45,054 nucleotides of DNA from Trachelipus rathkii (GCA_015478945.1 JABUQX010125961.1:7501-52554), one strand, 5' to 3'. Numbered from the stretch's first letter, positions 1 through 15,400 are shown. Made by a program: numbers and translations. Notes: generated by a model not told the origin, from the letters alone.

Positions 1-132
1 TATAATAAATAAATATAATATGATATTATATATTTATATATATTTATATTATAAATATATAATAATATTAAATATATATATATATATATATAGTATTTAT
101 ATATATATATAATATATATTATATATATTATA

Positions 133-170
<38 letters not shown>

Positions 171-182
171 TTATTATTAAAA
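1..182. repeat. (TA)n microsatellite with (ATT) interruptions
   Basis: Pure A/T alternating sequence with irregular TAT/ATA slippage. Confidence 0.95.
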
Positions 183-3100
183 TATATATTCCTCATGTTT
201 TAAGTTATCGCTCTAACAAATTATTAACAGTTAATGTGTATCATTTGACAAAGATCTGGAAAACTCTGAATGCGATTAGAAAATTTCTGTGGAACTTGTT
301 AGAAAAATTTTAAAGCCAACTTTTGTGAGAAAATTGATTAGCAATGAGTTGATAGTGCTGTCGGAAAGGTAAAACCAGCCATGCGAGTCGAATCGTAATT
401 TAGCAATATAATGTTGATACGCTCGAATTGTTCGGTTTGTTCAATCGAAATCAACTGTTGAAGCATTCCGTCAATGGATTCTTATCCAGCTGTGGTTGGG
501 ATTACTTCGATATTGTTTCCCCATGACAACGCAAACCGTACACTGTTGCAATCGTAATTATTTATCCGAAACGGATGAATGATGTCCGAGTCAAGACTAT
601 CTAGTGAAAAACAATGGCATTGTAGAAAAAAAGTGAGTAAAAGGTAACGGATTGCCATTCAAGGCCTTTAAGAACGAAGCAGATTACTGTGAAACTAATA
701 TAAAAATACAAATATATGGGACAATGAAACGAAAAACCATAAAGGATGGATATAGTCAAATTTACAGAAATTATAGAAATGGAATGATCTTCTGTTCCGT
801 CACGTTAAAACTCTTGTTTTGTAACGACTAACGAAAGTCTATCATCTCTTTCACACACTACTCAAAGGAAATACTACCAGAGATATTATTTAAAGAAAAT
901 GTATGATAGAGTTAAAGCTTAAAGTTTCAGAAATTAATAAACTCTGTTAAACATATGATCCAATTTAGCATTCTCCCCCGAAGAATGGTTAGAAACTCAA
1001 CCAGGAGTTTCTTTGTACCTCTGAGTAGTCATGCCGTTGACAATTATTTCAGAAGCCAAATATTGTGTCGTGCTCTGAACCTCTCACTGAACGTCATACA
1101 GGTGAATATCTGATGACGTATTAAATGGAATTTTGCGAAATTGGAATCTCTTTCAGATGACTGTTCACTGTGTCATGGGAGAGGCTGGTGGCCAATATAG
1201 AGAAAATTCTGTTTCTTTTTTGAGTGAATAACACCAACTCAGTCGGTCATCAACATTAGAAATTTTGTGACATCTCATACAAGAGTCAGCGAAGTTCTCT
1301 CAAAATTATAGGCTTCAATTGCGGCATACTTTAATCATTCGACCACGGCTCAAGTAAGATAAACTAAATAAAATACATGGTCAGAATTAAAGTTTCGGCA
1401 TAACTTTCAGTAATAAAGCATGAGCTACTTGCTCGAATTTATGTGTACGTGCAAAGAACTAATGGAATCTCTCCTAACCAGTCTGACGGCGCTCTTGATA
1501 AAAATAAATGTCTTCCAACTCAAAACATTTCTATTCTAACCAATTGCGTATCATTGTACTCAATCATTTAAAGGAATCATTAGAATTGGCAAGCACTTAT
1601 TTGTCATCCCTCTCGTAATAAACCTCTGACGAGAGTTATTAATCATCCTCAGACATCGACACTCAAGGAACTAAAATGATGAGGAGACGATATTTGAAAT
1701 AATTATCCTCTAAATTTTTATGGCTTGGTTACATTTGTTATTGTACCACTAATGATGGGACAATGAACGGACCCCCACGGCTTCGAAAGCAAGCGGCCAC
1801 ACTGGGTAATACCATAGTAACTCCATGGGTGAGTCCTGGTATATACATATTTTAAATGTCAAGGAAAATTTGAATGGAGAAAAGAATATTCAGTCAAAAA
1901 TAAATAAAAACTAAATAAAATTATATCCTTACACTATAAATAGTCCTAATATTACATACAAAAATGCCTATGTTGTAAAAGAATATTCACTTCTTGAGAT
2001 ACAAGAAAATAGTTACTGCTAAAGTGGAAGATTCAGATAAGATTTGGGATAATCTTTTAGAAGGTGTTATGGATCATAAAGTAGGCAAACATGACGACGG
2101 CGCAATGAGGTCCAGTTGTGAATCAATCAATGAAAGAAATGACAGATTGCAGGCTATGGCGATGGCAAAATTGCAGATGGGAGGAGGTCTGTAAATATAT
2201 AAAGTGGATGTGAGTGAATTGGTGTGCGCCAATATGGATGAGTGCATAGACATCACCTCGTGTAAGCGCTTTTCGTCGGTGGGAGGAAGACCACTTAACA
2301 ATTACGCGCCTTATATTTCCTTTATAAAGCCTTGGTCGAGAGCATGCTAGCATCAGTTGATGGGAAGTGGGCTTGTCGAATGGCATCCAGGAGATACCTG
2401 GAACAGCTACTAAAAGAAGAGGAGGCCAATTGTTGCGCGTCCATCTTATCAAGCGATTTCCATTTCGCTCAGTTGGCCCCTCCATCGGAGAGGTGGTCTA
2501 ATCATATGAAGGCAGTTGTTTCTATGACGGAGGTGGAGGGAGCAGGCGCCAAAGATAGAAAATCGCTCTTGAGAGATCGCCAGCCTCGTGAATCATCACA
2601 CTAAAATCACACAATGTGTGGCTGTGCATTCTATAGAATAAAAGGGGTTTTTTAACGGGCTCTCTGGCGCGACTCAGCTCTTCTATAAACTCACATGAGA
2701 GAGTGGTAATTTGGTAAATACACGGAATAAGTACATTGGGACCAAGGGCTACCAATATTAGGCTCTATTAAAGTTCGTGACCATCTCAAAAAATTCCAAA
2801 TGCATGAGGGAGGGGAGGTGGGTATGAAGAGCTATAGCGTTGTCGCAATAGCGCGCCATAGCATGTACCCCCTGTTATAGAAGCAGTATGTCTCCAACAA
2901 CAATGGCACGACACTCACTCGCTGATATATGAATGTAGACTGCGTAATGTCTACAAGCCTTTCAAGCGATAGTTACAGCTGCAGGCCTGTGGATGCCATT
3001 CTAGATTGACGAGAGAGACTAGAGGCGAAGTAACCATAGGTGGGAGTAGCGGCAATGCAACAAAGTGTATCTGACACCGATGCTTCGTTAGAGAATATGG

Positions 3101-4100
3101 CAGACACCTCTCTTTGACAAATGGCGACTGTTAAAGGATCGCATCTATGAACTAGGTTTTCAAAATTGGCCAGAGATTCTAGAATTACCGTAGTTACAAT
3201 CCTGGAGCCAAGAATTATAGTGAGTGCGAACGAGTCAGACGTAATTTTGGAGGTCTTAGAAAGCGAAGATAACTTGTGCAACGATTGATTTAGTTTCCTC
3301 TCTGAATAGCCTAGACGTAGCATCCACATTGGACTTCAACTTAGCCTGATCAAACGGGAGGAAACTGATCGACAGGTCTGTGAGATAACGACTAGCCTCG
3401 GTTTTGGATTGGGTCTAACAAGTCTTATGTAAAACGACTCGTTGAGTGCAGACCTACCATAATACTTACACGCAGCTCAAAACTCCAGCTTCGAACGGAT
3501 TTAAGGCGATAATTCACGAGAGGTAAATGGACACTAGCGGTGGGATCCACCACTATCCAAGTATATTTGAAGTGCGAGATGCACGTAACAGGTCAAGCAC
3601 GACGGTGACAAGCTCCTTCATCTCACGCAGTGAGCTTAATGCATAATCGTGTGCTCGCGATCGACGCTCGCCATACGTACCTGACATAGAGTCCTGTTAA
3701 TGAATCGTTGGACTTGATGCAGTTAACTAGAGAGATTGGTGTAAAAACAACACTATAATGAGGTTCCGGTCCGCTGAATAGAAGATTGGCCAGGTTCGTT
3801 CGATCTCCTTGTACCTTACATAAGTCACTGACTGAGGTTTTGAGTGGACGAAGATCAAAATAGCGATAGTCATTGAAAATGTAATCTGCACCGCCATTGT
3901 CAATATATCTCTGACATAAGTCAGCCTTAGTGGACCCATCTTATGCGATTTACGAGAAAAGGTCGCTTGGCATCTTCTGTATAGCTCTCACAATGAAGTG
4001 AATATTCTTTTACAGCCAGCATGGATCGAATCAACTATAGAGAGATAATGTGAACGTTCGCTTGAGGTATATGAAGTTATACTGGCTGACTAATTTAATA
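181..4100. other. Anonymous DNA, no supported gene
   Basis: No recognisable coding segment, RNA gene or repeat shared with the rest of the window. Short reading frames occur (for example 1994-2194, 2332-2604, and 2973-3329 on the minus strand) but lack family resemblance, and the first opens at a TTG. Composition is mixed, about 60% AT by eye. Confidence 0.5.
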
Positions 4101-6800
4101 TCGCGAGAGGTGTAAATAGTGAGATAGAATACTAGAATACTAGAATTTATTTAGTTCTTATTTATTTTTGACTGAAGGAAACTCTTTCTATCCAGTAGCT
4201 CAAAGTTGCTTAGTATTTTCCTTGATCATTTCAATATAATATAGTTATGGATCACCCAGACTGACACAATTGAGTAGATTATGTGAAATCTACTTCCATT
4301 GTGGTCCTACGCGTCTTATCATTTTGTGAACGATTTGCACTGAATGCAGTCGCAATATGGAGTCACTAGTAACATCCGACCGTGCATATGTGATCTTTAG
4401 TAACTAAAAGTAATGTGAGTACAATCATCAGTTAATTCTTAATACTGTAGAGCTCGAAGCAAATTATAATATCTTTATTAAGGAACGCATTGCTATTTCC
4501 AACTACTGATCGTTCGTCTCTCTGAGTATTAATTTATCTGTAGCCAATAGCCTCCCTATCTGATACTGAGGGATTAATATAATATATCTCTACTCAAGTA
4601 GTTATTAATGAAGGAATGCAAATATAAGTGACTTGTCCCGATTATACATCAATGATATCTATTTAAATATGATTGGATGATACTAAATGATCATGATTGG
4701 TTTAGTAATATCAGTCGAAATGTATATTATTTGCTATTATGATTAATGGGTAGATCACATGTTATTTCTAATCAGTATGACGGCCGTACTAGAGTATAGA
4801 TAGAGTATCATTAAAGTTTTAGCAACGTAACATAAATTCAGAGTAGCGTCATGTAGTACATGAAAGTTAGCGCAAAATATTTTAATTCTACTATGTATAT
4901 TTATTTTGTTACTTATCTGAAGTCCGTGCGAATATTAAGTATGTGTCACTGTCAATTGTACCTAAGTTTGAGAGAGAGATACTTTAGCTGACTCTTGTAT
5001 TGAATATGTCATCAACATATTCTAATGTTGAGTGATCACTGATATACTGATATAGTTGGTGTTATTCACTCAATAGAAAGACAAGTAATATTTTCTTCTA
5101 ATATTGGCATCGAATCACTACTTACCATACACAGTGCAATCATACATATACCTGTACGAAATAGGATTATATATGTTACCACTATTGCCCAACATCATTA
5201 ATATATCGTCACTCAGATATATACTACCTGATATATGATAACGTTTCAGTAGTAGTAGGTATCAGCAGAAATGATACATCATATATATTTATTATAGTAC
5301 TCTGAAATAATTATATGTCAGACGGCAATGACTACTCCAGAAGAAAAAGCAATAAATCATTACCTGGGTGAGTAAATTATCATAAACCATTTACGGTCGG
5401 TATGTACGTAGTAATAGCACTAGTATACTATGGATCGCATTACTTATATTGACAGACGGTTATTAATCTCTGAAACTATTATTAGGATGTATATTATATA
5501 TAAACTCTAGATACATACATAAATTATTTCTTTTTACATATTATAAACATTCATATCTGCTGTATTTCCTTGAGTAGTGCTGTTATGAGATAAAGAGTAC
5601 TACGAGATGAATATACTTTCTGGTTATAGTCTACAAAACACCATAAGAATTTTACTACGTGACGTCGAACATATAGTATAGATCTATCCGTATACTATAC
5701 AATTATATGTGATAATAATTTCACTATCTTCGACATCTAAACACATATGATTCATTTGATCACCTATATTTGTACTTAAATATTATTATAATATTAATAT
5801 TATATAAGTAGTAATCGTTTCAGTTCTATAAATGACTTTAGATATATTACGGAAATGATACTACTTACCTATACCTATTTTTTAAAATATCCTTATTTAT
5901 TCTACAGCTTATTCGCTTGTTTTGTAAATATACTATATATATAGATAGTATATGATTTATATCTACTTGACTCGGAACATTCTAATATTATTATCCTTTA
6001 TTCCGATACATATATATTATACGTATATTGCTACAAGTTGTATATCGTAGTTGCGTTTATTAGTTTACTAGGAAACAATATATATAATTATAGATTCAGA
6101 TTAATCCTCCAAATCACTAACATCAACATGGAATAATTAATAAGATATGTACATTTGCGGAATATTATGTCAATATCAAACTAGTTGATATATTATCGAG
6201 TTAGCGAATATTATACTAGTTTCAACATACTAAGATATCACGAGACGTCATATCAACATTTATATCATATAATTTATTATAGACTTAAATTATTTATACG
6301 ATATTTATAAGTACGTACTCACATAATATGACTGTATCACTAGCTTACTATATAAACCTATAATATTATACCTGAACGGCCTAGTACTAAATCTCATATT
6401 ACTTATATAATAATCTATAAATATTTCTCATACAAAGTTATATTGACTATACTATATCTAAAAGTGTGTGACCGTAAAAAATTGTGTTGATATTTTGTCA
6501 ACGGGAACTCCCCTACAAAGTGAATCAAGTTAGCTCTCTGCCAGATTTCTTAATAGCAGATAGTACATAATAATTACTTGAGTCATCTCGATTTGGACGC
6601 CATCGTTAGACCCATTGCGCGCCTATTGCTGGCACGGCTTTCAATATGCGTAGCAAAAGAACCCGACGATTTTTTGGGGGACTGACAGCCACGAATATTA
6701 TATGGGGCTGTAATCCGTGAACACCACTCATGTATATTTTTTAATCATTTTGCCGTGTCATGATATGCCTCTCAATATTAAAGGGCAATATTGATCTGTA
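4101..6800. other. Strongly AT-rich anonymous stretch
   Basis: No frame of even 60 codons. Random-looking, rich in TA, ATAT and short words such as AGTA and TACT. It could be heavily decayed AT microsatellite or poorly corrected sequence. Confidence 0.5.
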
Positions 6801-9800
6801 TATATTCTAATAAAACATTATGAAGATAAAATTTATATACTATAATAATATAATTTATTTCTATCTATCTAGATTGTATAATACCAGCTAATAATAAATC
6901 AAAACAGCCTCTATATTCATTTATTCATGTTAAATTTAGGATTTAAATGAGAGAACCTTTTTTTATTATACTTTTGTATATGTATAATTTACCATCATCT
7001 CCATTTACGAAACCAATTTTCGTTATGATATATGATATATATAATTTAATTACGTATTATTGTATCCAGTTATATTAAAATATAAAATAATATAAATAGA
7101 TTTTGAGCTCCAATACCTCTACTCATATAAGAATAGCAGAACCAAAGTAAAATTTTCTATTGTAGAGATACTATCCGGCTTCAACCAAGACTAACAGGTT
7201 GTCAATATGCCACTCCAATCGTCTAATATTATTTGGAGCCCTTTGTTCTAACAATTTGTGAGTACTGTGAAAATTGAATATCTAAACATCTTCAATCTAG
7301 AATTACATACATAGAAGTATCTTTGTTTTCATGTGGGATAATATCTTTAGAATTTCCTATACTATAACATTATAGTGAAGATGCTATTACTAAATTTGAT
7401 GTGAAGAATCGTTCAGCGCAGAGTTGTGAGAAAGTTGTGCAATAAGTGGTATGAACCTTAAGTATATTTACCCAACAATTCACGAACTCACTGCCCAGAA
7501 AGAACAAATTCAGTCAGCTGGTTTAGCACTTCGTATACGGTAGTATTATACATTACATGTTAGTATTCTGTTCGTAGTACTATAGGTATAGCCCCTTGCA
7601 ATGTGATATATAACGATCAAGCAGAGAACACAGCAGGTGAGGTAGTATTCTAAATGCATTTGAACACAGATATAGGTTGGTAAGGAGGGTGCTGACAGCA
7701 GGTGTCTAGTGTGTTTGCGCAGTGTAGCTCATCTGGACTAGGTGGTAAGCTCGGATGCTGAAAGATAGAAAAACATACTAAAAAGAGCCAATTAGCAAAG
7801 CTATAGTCATAGCAGAGGTCAAAAGAGAAGTTCGAAGTCGGAAGGTAAAAATGCGCGACCTAGAGTATAGAATACCATTGTGATGTTTTCTAGCTTATGA
7901 AGTAATGAAAGATTCGTTCGACTGGGTACGTATGTTATCGCGTCCCTGGTTCGGACATTGATTGTTAGAGTTCAGTATGATACGAGCAGTTTTCTTACGC
8001 ATATAATAGATAGCCAGACTGAGCATAAAACGTAAAGGCATGTACGCAGACAATATGATAGCATAAGACGAAAAACTCTAGACTCACGAATCAACTTGAG
8101 AACAGTATTATGCAGAGATGAATAGTTGAAGTGGTTGAGTATCTCTACTTCTCAGACTGGTTCTCGTCTATCACTCTGTACCTAGTGGATACAGAACGAC
8201 TACTCGACCTAGTAGAAGCTAGTCAATGACATGCCAGTGAAGAGTGAGATCGGAACATGATGATGAGAGCTTCTGAGACAATGCGATCCTCGAATGCAAT
8301 ACAGCACCTCCAATCACATCCTGATGCAGTAAGGTGCTTGCTCATAGTAGAGGACATATGAGAAGTGTATACATGGTACATACAAGAAATCTCCGAGAAG
8401 GAACTTCTGAAGGTCCAATACTCGATAAAAGCAAAGGATACTGAAACAACGCGAAGCGATATAAGTGCTTAAGGACAGACGAAAGGTTTTGAGTTAGATA
8501 AGTGTGTTTTAATAACAAAGAGACATGTTAACAGCTGCTGGTATTATGCTATCTATCTGTCGTGAGTGTTGAAATCGGATGTAAGGGTGGATCTAAGACA
8601 GACACATGGCCAGCTTATCTGAATAGACGTAATGTGCTACCTAGAAGAACCTATGGGCGAGTAATGCACTCGAAGCAATAGTTCACAAGTCCTCAAAAAC
8701 CACATTCGAAGACATTCACATTCGAAATGGATGGCAGTATAGTAGTCGTTTCAGAGGAGAGATGCATCCTACCTAAGTCGAGAGAGGACTCATTTGTGAT
8801 ACGGATAGTTGTAGTAATAAGGACGTCTACAAAACTCAAGGGAAGTAGATAGGTAAGGGTGAAGTCGTCTGATAGGAGTGGATATGTGAGTTAGAGTAGT
8901 TAGAGCAGGATCTTTATATGAAGGAGCTCCTAAGCAAATTGTATTAGGGTGTTTGTAGGTAGAAGGAGTGCAATGGAATTAGGAGGGTGGAATATAACAA
9001 TATACTCATGAGTGCAGTCAGCATCAGCTCATGTTTGAGTATGGCAAGATTTTGGGAACCGGATCATAATTGCTCGAAGATATTGCATTCACCAACTATT
9101 TCCTAGCGAGGAACAGAGTTGCACAATCAAGACCGTCACGAAAAGAACTAGAAAGAAGATCGCCAGTACGATGCGCTTAGTTGACGTGAATTCATGTACT
9201 TGTACTTTTCGTCGTGAGAAGTGTCATTTGAGAGATCTTAGATTAGAATGCCCACAAGACAGACTACACTGGCCTCCGCATGAGCTAATCTTTCAGAACT
9301 TTGACCTCTTCCTTGTTGCGAATTTGTAGTGTGATTGTGAGATTCGACATAAATCTATCATAGCAAAGTATCGAGCCAAAGAGTAGAGAGATTTCTCTGG
9401 CGCAGAGAGAGCTTGGGCTAGTGATGGAAAGTTGTCAGAACCATTTGGTTCCCTTCTTGTTGGTTCGTATATTTCAGAGAGCTGAACGAATCTTTGCTCA
9501 AGCAATACCTCGGAAGGGTGTTCCTTGACCCAAATTTGAGAGTACGATGAAAGGATCGGCAAATATGGCGAATCACAGAGACGTGAACTAAAATCATAAC
9601 ACCAACCGAGACTGAGTGACAGGAAAACTATCAACGAATTGTAACAGCCCTCCGAAATTATCCGCCAAACGTATCACGCATGGGTGAACCCTCAACCTGA
9701 GGTGTAATGCAGAAGGAGGCCTATTAGAGAACTCGCGAATACCTCAGAAGCTTGCATTCGCTCTGGTGCGGTTTTTATTTTAAGAAAGTTAAGCAATTGT

Positions 9801-11050
9801 CCAAGGGGAAACGCATGACATTCTGTCAAGTTAGAAGCATTATCCAAGGAGTTCGGCACCGCAAGATTTTCTGTCAAGAAAAATCTTCATCCAGTAGCTG
9901 GCTTATTGAGAATCAATACATTTATGAGGAAGCGATTGGGGGATTTGTGAAGGAGAAGACATACGTGAATAGGGTACGATACGTGAGGCTAGTGTGATCT
10001 AGAGAGTCAAGATCGGAATTTAGTTAGATATCTATAAAGAGTTCAGCTTTAGTATCGTAAGATTTAATAAACGCCGCATGCCTCTATATTAAAGCATGGC
10101 AAGGAATGCACGAAACAAAATATGTCTTAATAAAAGAAGGACAAGGCTAGCGAAGCAAGACTGACAAGCTAAAACGTAACGATCTTTCTTGAAACGAGAG
10201 AAAGTCTAGTGAACAGGAGATGTATGTGATCAAGAATCACCTGAGAACAGACTTATAGGATCAAGATCTATTTCATTATTTAATAAGTCCTTACTTGAGA
10301 AGCCTTTGCATATTACGTGCATATGCTCGACGTCTAACTAGTCTATTATTAAATTTCATACATTGTGAAGAGCATCGTGCTAAAATAGGTAAGAAAAAAC
10401 AGTTGTTTATCTGTCAATGATTTATTTCATGCGAATAGAATTATACTTTCACGGTCTTTGGGTAAAATATATAAAGTTATATCTCTAAAAGAAAATTTGC
10501 AACATAAAGTAGTTACATGTAGAGGTTTACTAGTTCCACGTTTTTATATAATGATAGTTGAAAACGGTAGTGCATTATGTTTCCCTAGCTCGCGGCTGCG
10601 ATCTATTAAGTAGCAAACATATTGGTAATGCACGTAGATATATATACGTTAAGAAACCAAAATTGCCCAACATCTGATTTGAGACATAGTTAAATACAAA
10701 TAGGGTATCTACGAGAGATAATAATGAGAAGTTATGTTTAGGAAGAGTGATAACGAAGCCATCACATAAGACGACGGTCGAACCTAGCCACCTACAAAAT
10801 CCTTCGAGTTTTTTTTTATTGGAAGCTTTGAATCGGAGCCGCTTAAGGTCGGCCACGGAACGGGATTGAACACTGTGCTGACCGGGATAGTTCTTGTGCC
10901 TAACAAGAAATGAATAACTTAGATTTGCGTCTTATCTAAACGGATAAGGTTGAACTCTGCAACGAGACGATGAATATTGAATGTTTTTGGGAGTCTGGGT
11001 TCCCACTTAAAAATTCGGGAATAATTCAACCCCTATCCTGCGGTCACTCC
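6801..11050. other. Anonymous DNA, purine-rich in 7.6-9.3 kb, no supported gene
   Basis: 7600-9300 changes to a purine-rich, nearly balanced composition (frequent GAG, AGTA, CTAG). Small frames at 9293-9634, 9692-9997 and 10575-10856 show no family resemblance. Nothing here matches the repeats elsewhere in the window. Confidence 0.5.
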
Positions 11051-11052
11051 TA

Positions 11053-11270
11053 AAATATATATTATATTATATATATATATATATATATAATATATTAATA
11101 TAATATATATTATATTTATATTTATAATATTATATATAATATATATATATATTTTATATATATATTATTGTATTATATAAAATGTATAATATATTATATA
11201 CGTATATAATATATATATATATATACTATATATATTTTATATATATATATATATATATAATTATTATTTC
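11053..11270. repeat. (TA)n microsatellite
   Basis: A/T alternating tract. The poly-Tyr/Ile frame over it is an artefact. Confidence 0.95.
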
Positions 11271-11655
11271 TGATTTTCTAGGAAACCGTACTCCACAAGA
11301 CGATATCCTACGGCACCAATCAATCACCGGATGGCCGGCAATCCGGGAACGGCAAACACTCATCACCGGAGGCCGTCAGTTGGTTTTATGTGAGAGGAGC
11401 CACCCTATAGGGTTTCTCCGATTCGTCGTGGACTGCAATTTTATATCATTTTTTATTTTCCATGTTTAAGAGGTAAGTGTTGTATGTAGTAGTGTTTAAT
11501 GATGTGTGATAAGGGAGAGTTTACTACTATGTAAGAAGAATTTGGACATGAGGAAAAAGGGAATCCCTTGTAAATTATTATCGCCATGGGATGTACTCTA
11601 AGACTCCGTATATGCCCAATGGTGGGTATTCTCATCGCTTCAGGCGCTACTCCTC
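11271..11655. other. Single-copy island between (TA)n tracts
   Basis: Moderately GC-rich, with CACCGGATGGCCGGCAATCC and CATCACCGGAGGCCGTCAG. Short frames on both strands (11453-11659 minus, 11271-11469 plus) are unrecognised. Confidence 0.4.
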
Positions 11656-11806
11656 TCATTATATATTAATAATATAATATATATATATATATAATAATAT
11701 ATATAATATATATTATATTATATATATATATATATTATATTAAATATATAATATATATATATAATATTAATATACCGTATATATATAATATATATATATA
11801 TATATT

Positions 11807-11837
<31 letters not shown>

Positions 11838-11910
11838 ATATATATTATATTATATATATATATATTATATATATAATATTAATATATATATATATAATAT
11901 TATATATATG
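11656..11910. repeat. (TA)n microsatellite
   Basis: A/T alternating with TAATA interruptions. Directly abuts the GC-rich GGTGC island. Confidence 0.95.
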
Positions 11911-12125
11911 TTCGTGCGGTGGGTGCGCTGGGGTGCCAATTTGCGTGCGGTGCGGTGCGTCCTGCGCTGTGGTTCGCTCTCGGTGCGGTGCGGTGCGGTG
12001 CGGTGGCCAGCCCTGATGTAAAGCAAAGTGAGTGGAGATTGGCAGTGGGCGGTGCGTGCTGGGCTGCCCCGGGCGGAGCGGTGCGGTGCGCAAAATCCGT
12101 GCTCGGCCAACACTAGTTGGGCGTT
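11911..12125. repeat. GC-rich island with (GGTGC)n repeats
   Basis: An abrupt change from pure AT to strongly GC-rich sequence. It contains several GGTGC/GCGGT iterations (11913-11970; a perfect block about 11975-12004; 12066-12090) and many CpG. It has open frames on both strands (for example 11919-12116), as expected of a simple repeat, with no protein family match. Confidence 0.8.
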
Positions 12126-12204
12126 GCGAATTGTAATATGCCTCACAATTCAAATGTAGTTGTGGATAGAAATATGGCCTTCAGTGTCGAATGATTTTGA
12201 ACGA

Positions 12205-12418
12205 TTATATATATAACTATATAATAATATATATAATATATATAATATACTATATATATATAATATAATATATATATTAATATTATAAAATATATATATA
12301 TAATTATAATATAATATGATTATATATATATATCTAATAATAAATAAAAAATATATATGTATATATATATTTTTTAATTTTTATAATATAATAATATATA
12401 TAATATATATATATATTA
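12205..12418. repeat. (TA)n microsatellite
   Basis: A/T alternating tract with ATAATA and AAAA interruptions, on the right flank of the GC-rich island. Confidence 0.95.
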
Positions 12419-15400
12419 TCAAGTTGACGGCCGGCCCCGAACGGACATCTGCAGTCCGCCACTTATACAAGCATACTTATAAGGACTATATGTAGGGGAA
12501 GATGAATCTTTATGAAAGAAAACAATGAAAATACGTATATATATAGGCATGGTAATAAATGCGAGCAATAGAAAGAATTCATTGGTATAGAGTGGATTGT
12601 AGAGCTTTGACAAGGATGTTCGTGCTATCAGAGGTAAGCAAGTAGTACTGGTAATCGTATTGCTGGTTTGGACTTTGAAATTTTGCTTCATTATGGTTTG
12701 AAACGCCCTTCACCTTCAAAAACCTTTCATACCAATCATTATCAAATTACTCACTAATGAAATTAAGTTTAAGCAAAATTGTATCACTAAATCATTGAAA
12801 TCAATGCCCAGTGTATCAATACTCAAATGAAAAATTATTGTTTTTATTGTATAAGAAAGATCTCTTAACGACTCTTTTGTGTTAAAATCAATTTAGGCCT
12901 TCGCAGTAACCTGGAAATTGATGTAGACTCGATCATTACTAACCATAGCAATAAAGTCCTTTCCCCCTCAGAAAAAAGAGTCTTGGCTCTTGGTTTGGCA
13001 TATTTCAGAGCTACTGCGCTATTTAAACCTAATGTGCAGCGGGCCTAAAACTATTTCTACAATGTCTTTGATGAGGAACTTCACAACAGCATCGTACACA
13101 GGGTAAAGAAGGAAGCCTGCATCGACCAATCTCGAGCAGAGACAGAGAAGTGTAAGGACTATTAATACAATATTTAAACAATTCATTTTATTGAATTAAG
13201 GTATGAGTGTCATTCTGTATTACAGAAATATATTAAAACCAATTTATCTAAGATGCTGGGATACTCATGTTAACTCACAAATAGATTATATTGCTTAAAT
13301 ATATATTATATTATATTAATATATTATATATTTATAAATTATTTAATATAAAAAGGTAACAATGAAAGAAAGTCATTAATAATTCATTAGATGAACATAC
13401 TAATGCCTAGCTTATCCACTAAAAAAAAAATTTTATGTGGGATGAAGGTTGTAACGGTAATGGGATAGTGAAAATTGCGGATGAAGTGTTTGGGAGTACT
13501 CGCGGAGAGATAGAGTGAAAAGGACTGGACTGTGGAGAAGAGGCAGAGATAATCCTCGCTAGTTTCCGAGCCCCTCTATATCAGTAATAATATGATTATA
13601 TTATTTATTAATTAAATCCTTCCAAATAACTTAAAATAGGGCGGGATTTCTATTTCTACGCCGTTACTGTCTGTTATTACATAGTAGATATCTGAAGTAA
13701 TATGAATGAGCGTTAGAACAGAGGTGAGTATCACTAGGAATCATAGCATACAATGATGTACTATGAGCATTAATAATAATATAATCATGTTATATAGAAA
13801 TAATATTACTAAATTAATAGAGGGAGTAACGTTAATAAAATAAGGTGTTTGTAGTAAATCTTATTATATTTATCCCATCTATTATCTCATACACGTGATG
13901 TAATATATTAATATCACACACTAATAATTACATAAGGAAAATTATAAGGTTTTCATACATATATATTCCTTATTATCCTTATGATATTCATTTTAATCTT
14001 TAATGAAGTGATTATAATTATATATTGAATATATAGTACACTAATATCGATAATATATATTAAATATACTAGACGACTTCTACCAGTAACTATTTTTTAT
14101 AATATTTATATCATATAAACTATATTTTTAAGAATCACTATTTTAGAATTAAATTATATTGAAAATATATATAAATGATATAATAAATATATTATATTAA
14201 AAGAAAATAGTAATAATAATTTAAACTAAGCTATAATATTGTTATAGTATTGTAAATGATTAAATAAAACTCTCTCAAAACATATTAAGGTTAGAGTTAT
14301 TAAGTACGGATACTCTAAATTAATAAATACTAATAGAAACTATACAGTAAGTGAGTAAATTTAACGATAGCTAAAATGAGATAATACATAATATATATCC
14401 CAGACAGGGTATTGGGTGATTAGATAGAATCCAATTCCAGGACCTATTGAAACAACAAGATGTTCATCACTATGATAAGCTAAAATTAAGACCAATAAAA
14501 ATTGGACACTTATTTGCACTCGGATTATATTATCATGTTTTATTTAAACTTGTCTCTTCCAGATTTGGTATATATCGTCACACGCCAATTGATGACATGT
14601 GGAATAATTGTAGTTCTGCTCATAGATATCCGAATAAAAATCATGCCTGGCTCAATCCTATGCGCTGTACAATGAGGGATTCTCTCACTCGTGTCTAATT
14701 ATCTCCGTATTGAGTGGTCTATCGGAAGTTATTTCTGAGGAAAGAGAGACAGACATATTACAATATCAAATTGTCCCCAAACCTTTTTGGGAGCCTCAGA
14801 AATACATGTTAACCACTTTCCAAAAGTCTTTATCATTAACGGTTTAGACATGAGGAGAAGATTGCAGTAGTTTTGCTGTAAATATCGGCACTATACCTAT
14901 TATCATGGAGAAGTAAATTAGAATTCGTCTAAACTAAGAATTTAAAACAATGTATACTGCAAGGCGCTATAACACACTATATTAGAATATGAGTGGGAAT
15001 AGATAACACGACTAGCACGTCTTCACTAGGATTATGTAGCGATAGTGATGACTACAAAAGAGTCATGACTAGTATATCTGCACTCGTCACTCATGGTCAT
15101 ACGTTTTTATATATATTATTATGGGATATTATACTTCTAACCGATCTATGACTTGCGAGAATATTGACGTGAGATAAGCCAGATGGATACTACTACCTAC
15201 TATACTCGAGCCTATGAATTGACAAACATACTCTATGCCTTCATATGTTCGAGCACCTTTATGAGCAATTATTTTGTATTTCATGTTCAAAGAGAGTATA
15301 ACTATAGAGGAAAAATACTAGTATATAATAGCTCTTACAAAATTTTCTTGTACGAGAGCTAAGGACTAATAATACACTTAGTGAGCAAGATGTTGTTATA

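Noticed and set aside
1994..2604. Two plus-strand frames of 66 and 90 codons as a gene
   Set aside because: The first opens at TTG, they overlap equally long minus-strand frames, and neither resembles a known family.
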